A stretch of DNA of 64,000 nt, from contig OY764903.1 in assembly GCA_963668605.1 (NCBI GenBank), positions 2,728,001 through 2,792,000 on the forward strand, written 5' to 3'. The stretch comes from G963668605 sp963668605. GTDB lineage: Bacteria; Acidobacteriota; Terriglobia; Bryobacterales; Bryobacteraceae. The translations under genes and the position numbers were made by a program. Below, in pieces: positions 62,601-64,000 of the stretch. How positions within the stretch are numbered: position 1 is the first letter of the stretch; every line of letters begins with the position of its first letter. Under the pieces are notes generated by a model. That model saw only the letters and a program-made list of their open reading frames with translations. It searched no databases and had not been told where the DNA came from.

Positions 62601-63141
62601 AAGCGACTATCCTCACAGGCTCGTGATTAACGGCATGTATGAATTGCCCTTCGGGCACGGCCGGCATTTTCTCGGCAACGCGAAGGGAATCCTTGACGGA
62701 ATCCTCGGCGGCTGGCAGTTCCAGGGCCTTTACGAGGCGCAGGCCGGCCAGGCGCTCGGCTTCGGCAACGCCATCTTCAACGGCGATCTGCACGATATCA
62801 CTCTGCCGGTGGATGAACGCAAAGTGTCACAGTGGTTCAATACGAACGCAGGCTTCGAACGGAACAACACAAAGGTTTTGGGGTCCAACATCCAGCGATT
62901 GTCGAGCCGGTTCAACGATGTCCGCCGCGACGGGATCAACAACTTCCAGCTATCGACATATAAGAACTTCCGGTTCAAGGAGCATTACACGTTGCGGTTC
63001 ATGTTTTTCGCCATCAACGCTCTGAACCACGCACAATTCGGTCCACCGAACACCGCGCCGGCCAATTCGGCGTTTGGTACTGTTAGCGCAATACGGGGCC
63101 CCGCGCGCCAGCTTGTCACTTCATTGAAGTTCCTGTTCTAA
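59614..63141 (+). CDS. Oar-like TonB-dependent receptor 3
   Basis: This 1175-residue outer-membrane receptor starts at ATG 59614 with AAAGGAG at 59601-59607. Signal peptide: MSARAVWIKLLYLPIAVLLSGDLCFGQ. The carboxypeptidase-regulatory-like domain (IIGRVMDPSGALVVGAKV) is followed by the plug (VQEFKIQTATYDASLGHAAGAVS) and a barrel ending with Phe (LVTSLKFLF). It is driven by a perfect sigma70 promoter with an overlapping operator and followed 27 bp later by the gntR gene, which has its own promoter. It is the presumed importer of the glycan attacked by the GH2 and sulfatase enzymes. Confidence 0.92.
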   Translation: MSARAVWIKLLYLPIAVLLSGDLCFGQESRATIIGRVMDPSGALVVGAKVQAVNVATNTGGSSVTNESGNYEIPYLLPGVYRVSVESTGFKTAVRDQIQLRLSERVPLDFTMEMGAVGESVTVTGATPILATTTASAGLVMEQRIVQELMISPGGNPYFFTKLAAGVLNSGNYGGGGPQSLADNTQIIVNGTTNLTETSLDGSPNMAQRNQVFSPPRDLVQEFKIQTATYDASLGHAAGAVSNVSTKSGTNELHGTGYYQDSRWTAVPWFTNNYVYNPSTGPADSLAKQRMLSPSFSQGIWGATATGPVILPKLYNGKNRTFWSFGWERLNNVNWNATTYTVPTLAEKQGDFSKLLAIGSNYQIYDPFTTVPAVQAGRFQRQPIPGNMVSKSRLDPIAQKILSYYPDPNQVGTIDDRQNYFRSIPTEYWNRSLINRIDHVISDKQRFFLRWTNAQYNQTGDTLPTSATQTLVNRPAWGLLLDDVYVFNPQLLLDVRYNINYQNPRNYRGSQGFDLTKLGFPQSLVDEIKKKDDPGGLTFPQVQIDGSAFTDLGQNGGDDTKTYYHNFAATLTKIAGAHSLKFGGEFRLMQENGFNYGNVAPQLAFAQAYTRGPLDNSPTAPIGQGLASMLLGVPTGGQVSINASRAEQSTFWGGYVQDDWRVTRRLTVNLGLRYEQEGPTTERYNRSIRGFDFNAQSPIAAQAIANYAKNPIPELPVSQFKVMGGLTFAGVNGQPRALWNPDKNNFAPRVGIAYALNAKTVIRAGYGIFYDMLGVDRQDVNQGGFNQATNLIPSTDNGRTFQATLSNPFPFGLQTPPGASGGLSTFLGRGASFFNSNPSSPYMQRWSFSVQRELPGRALFETSYVGNRGTKLQVSREFTPTPAQFLSTLPYRDQATIDYLSAAVPNPFYGIPEFVGTGLGSQTISRGNLLKPYPEFSSIAASVPTGYTWYHSLQTSVEKRMSSGLTFQAAWTWSKYMDATNYLNDTDLRPEEVISASDYPHRLVINGMYELPFGHGRHFLGNAKGILDGILGGWQFQGLYEAQAGQALGFGNAIFNGDLHDITLPVDERKVSQWFNTNAGFERNNTKVLGSNIQRLSSRFNDVRRDGINNFQLSTYKNFRFKEHYTLRFMFFAINALNHAQFGPPNTAPANSAFGTVSAIRGPARQLVTSLKFLF

Positions 63142-63152
63142 GCTGAGATAAT
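63124..63152 (+). promoter_or_regulatory. Promoter of the gntR gene
   Basis: TTGAAG (63124-63129), 17 bp, GATAAT (63147-63152), partly inside the end of the receptor gene. It is weaker than the receptor promoter, as suits a regulator. Confidence 0.5.
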
Positions 63153-63154
63153 GC

Positions 63155-63167
63155 TTGGCTAGACCAA
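63155..63167. promoter_or_regulatory. TTGG-N5-CCAA operator, gntR autoregulation
   Basis: The sequence TTGGCTAGACCAA ends two bases before the gntR ATG and starts 2 bp after the -10. Occupancy would block transcription, and possibly translation initiation, of the regulator's own gene. Confidence 0.7.
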
Positions 63168-63168
63168 T

Positions 63169-63930
63169 ATGCCTCATCTTGAAGCGACCGCGAGTCCTCC
63201 TTTGAAGGAGGATCTTACAAATCAGCTTCTGGCGAAATTCAAGGAGCTTATTTCGCAGGGAGTGCTGACAGCCGGGGTCAAACTGCCGCCGGAGAGGGAA
63301 CTCGCTCAAAACTTCGGAGTGAGCAGGTCTTCCCTTCGCCATGCGCTAAAAGTACTCGATACGTTGGGCATTCTGACTCAGCGCGTTGGGGACGGAACTT
63401 ATGTTACAAACAGCGCGGCCCGAATCTTGAGCGAACCGCTCGAGTTCCTTGTTTTGCTGGACGGCATTTCGCTTGGCGAATTGGCGGAGACGCGCCTGAT
63501 TGTCGAACCGGAACTCGCGGCGCGAGCCGCGGAACGTGCCACAACGGAGGATTTGGCCGCGCTGTGCCAATCACTCCAACTCATGGAAAGCGGCTTGGAT
63601 GAGCAGAAGTTGGTGGAGGCCGACCTGGCCTTTCATCAGGCCATCTTTCGGGCGGCGGACAACCGGCTATGCGAGCGGCTGTTCAGTTTGATCCACCGTT
63701 CGATGGCAACCAGCATTGCGCTCACTTCCCAGTTGGTGGAGTGGGATCACACGCTATCCTTTCACCGGCCCATTTATAATGCGATTGACCGGCGCGACGC
63801 AAAAGAGGCGCGCCGCAAGATGACCGAGCACCTCAACGATGCAAAGGAGCTCCTGGAGCATTTGAAATCGCAACCGCGGCGCGTACGTCTGCCGGACGCC
63901 ATCACACCCATTGTTCGAAAAGGCCGCTGA
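63169..63930 (+). CDS. GntR-family transcriptional regulator, FadR/FCD type
   Basis: This 253-residue regulator has an N-terminal winged helix (residues about 15-82: LLAKFKELISQGVLTAGVKL, LPPERELAQNFGVSRSSLRH, TQRVGDGTYV). A C-terminal FCD helical domain follows (ETRLIVEPELAARAAERAT; DLAFHQAIFRAADNRL; HRPIYNAIDRRDAKEARRKMTEHL), with the His/Asp residues that often bind a metal and a carboxylate ligand. The subfamily includes PdhR, LldR, UxuR and ExuR, which bind TTGG/CCAA palindromes and respond to organic or sugar acids. It probably represses itself, TonB receptor 3, the sulfatase and the GH2 operon. Confidence 0.9.
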   Translation: MPHLEATASPPLKEDLTNQLLAKFKELISQGVLTAGVKLPPERELAQNFGVSRSSLRHALKVLDTLGILTQRVGDGTYVTNSAARILSEPLEFLVLLDGISLGELAETRLIVEPELAARAAERATTEDLAALCQSLQLMESGLDEQKLVEADLAFHQAIFRAADNRLCERLFSLIHRSMATSIALTSQLVEWDHTLSFHRPIYNAIDRRDAKEARRKMTEHLNDAKELLEHLKSQPRRVRLPDAITPIVRKGR

Positions 63931-63934
63931 TATA

Positions 63935-63947
63935 TTGGTAGATCCAA
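63935..63947. promoter_or_regulatory. TTGG-N5-CCAA operator upstream of the last gene
   Basis: The sequence TTGGTAGATCCAA, four bp after the gntR stop, overlaps a TATATT-like -10 at 63931-63936. No good -35 is visible at the proper spacing. Confidence 0.6.
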
Positions 63948-63962
63948 GAGAGATTGCCATAG

Positions 63963-64000
63963 GTGTCAGCAAAAGTTGCTGTTACTTACGGCTGGCGGCT
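63963..64000 (+). CDS. Start of a further gene, truncated by the window end
   Basis: A GTG at 63963 opens VSAKVAVTYGWR to the window end. Only 12 codons are visible, so neither function nor start is certain. It lies 15 bp after the fifth operator copy and is therefore a candidate regulon member. Confidence 0.35.
   Translation, partial: MSAKVAVTYGWR

Overview
The window looks like chromosomal DNA of an Acidobacteriota bacterium, probably close to Bryobacterales/Solibacter. This is an inference from gene style: GC-rich codon use, three very large Oar-like TonB-dependent receptors with an N-terminal carboxypeptidase-regulatory-like domain and no SusD partner, many Tat/Sec-exported glycoside hydrolases and sulfatases, and integrase remnants of a kind common in that phylum. 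No rRNA, tRNA or CRISPR array was seen.

Layout. (1) 1-19.4 kb is mostly core: the gyrA 3' end, larE, a TlpA-type thioredoxin, a sulfatase convergent with a TonB receptor, then tilS-ftsH-HAD phosphatase, an ABM-domain protein with an iron-type alcohol dehydrogenase, and a tight six-gene operon iorA-iorB-paaK-ACT-aminotransferase-hypothetical that reads as an arylpyruvate/arylacetyl-CoA module. (2) 19.5-28.7 kb holds an alpha-L-fucosidase, a second TonB receptor, a nine-heme cytochrome c, a sugar isomerase-like TIM barrel and a Gfo/Idh oxidoreductase. (3) 28.7-40.3 kb holds a secreted duplicated-module protein, an MFS transporter with an (alpha/alpha)-barrel protein, a GH2 enzyme coupled to an alginate-lyase-like protein, and an enolase-superfamily dehydratase with a 3-keto-disaccharide-hydrolase-type (DUF1080) protein. 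(4) 40.3-50.4 kb is a decay/mobile zone. An IS630-type element interrupts a small membrane-protein gene. There are integrase remnants, a tyrosine-recombinase remnant and a katG 3' fragment cut at an IS-like terminal repeat, interspersed with intact Dps, GH79-like, beta-helix and mannonate-dehydratase-like genes. (5) 50.4-64 kb is a coherent carbohydrate locus: two tandem GH2 paralogues, a divergent sulfatase, degenerate enolase-superfamily genes, a third TonB receptor, a GntR/FCD regulator and the start of another gene.

The most interesting signal is in region 5. A 13-bp palindrome, TTGG-N5-CCAA, occurs five times. Four copies lie directly downstream of a recognisable sigma70-type -10 element: before the GH2 operon, the sulfatase, the TonB receptor and the GntR gene itself. 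The fifth precedes the incomplete last gene. The receptor promoter is a perfect TTGACA-N17-TATAAT. Together this predicts a compact, self-repressed regulon for uptake and breakdown of a sulfated, probably uronic-acid-containing glycan. The GH79-like, UxuA-like and alginate-lyase-like genes nearby fit the same substrate class, but they lack the operator as far as I could see by eye.
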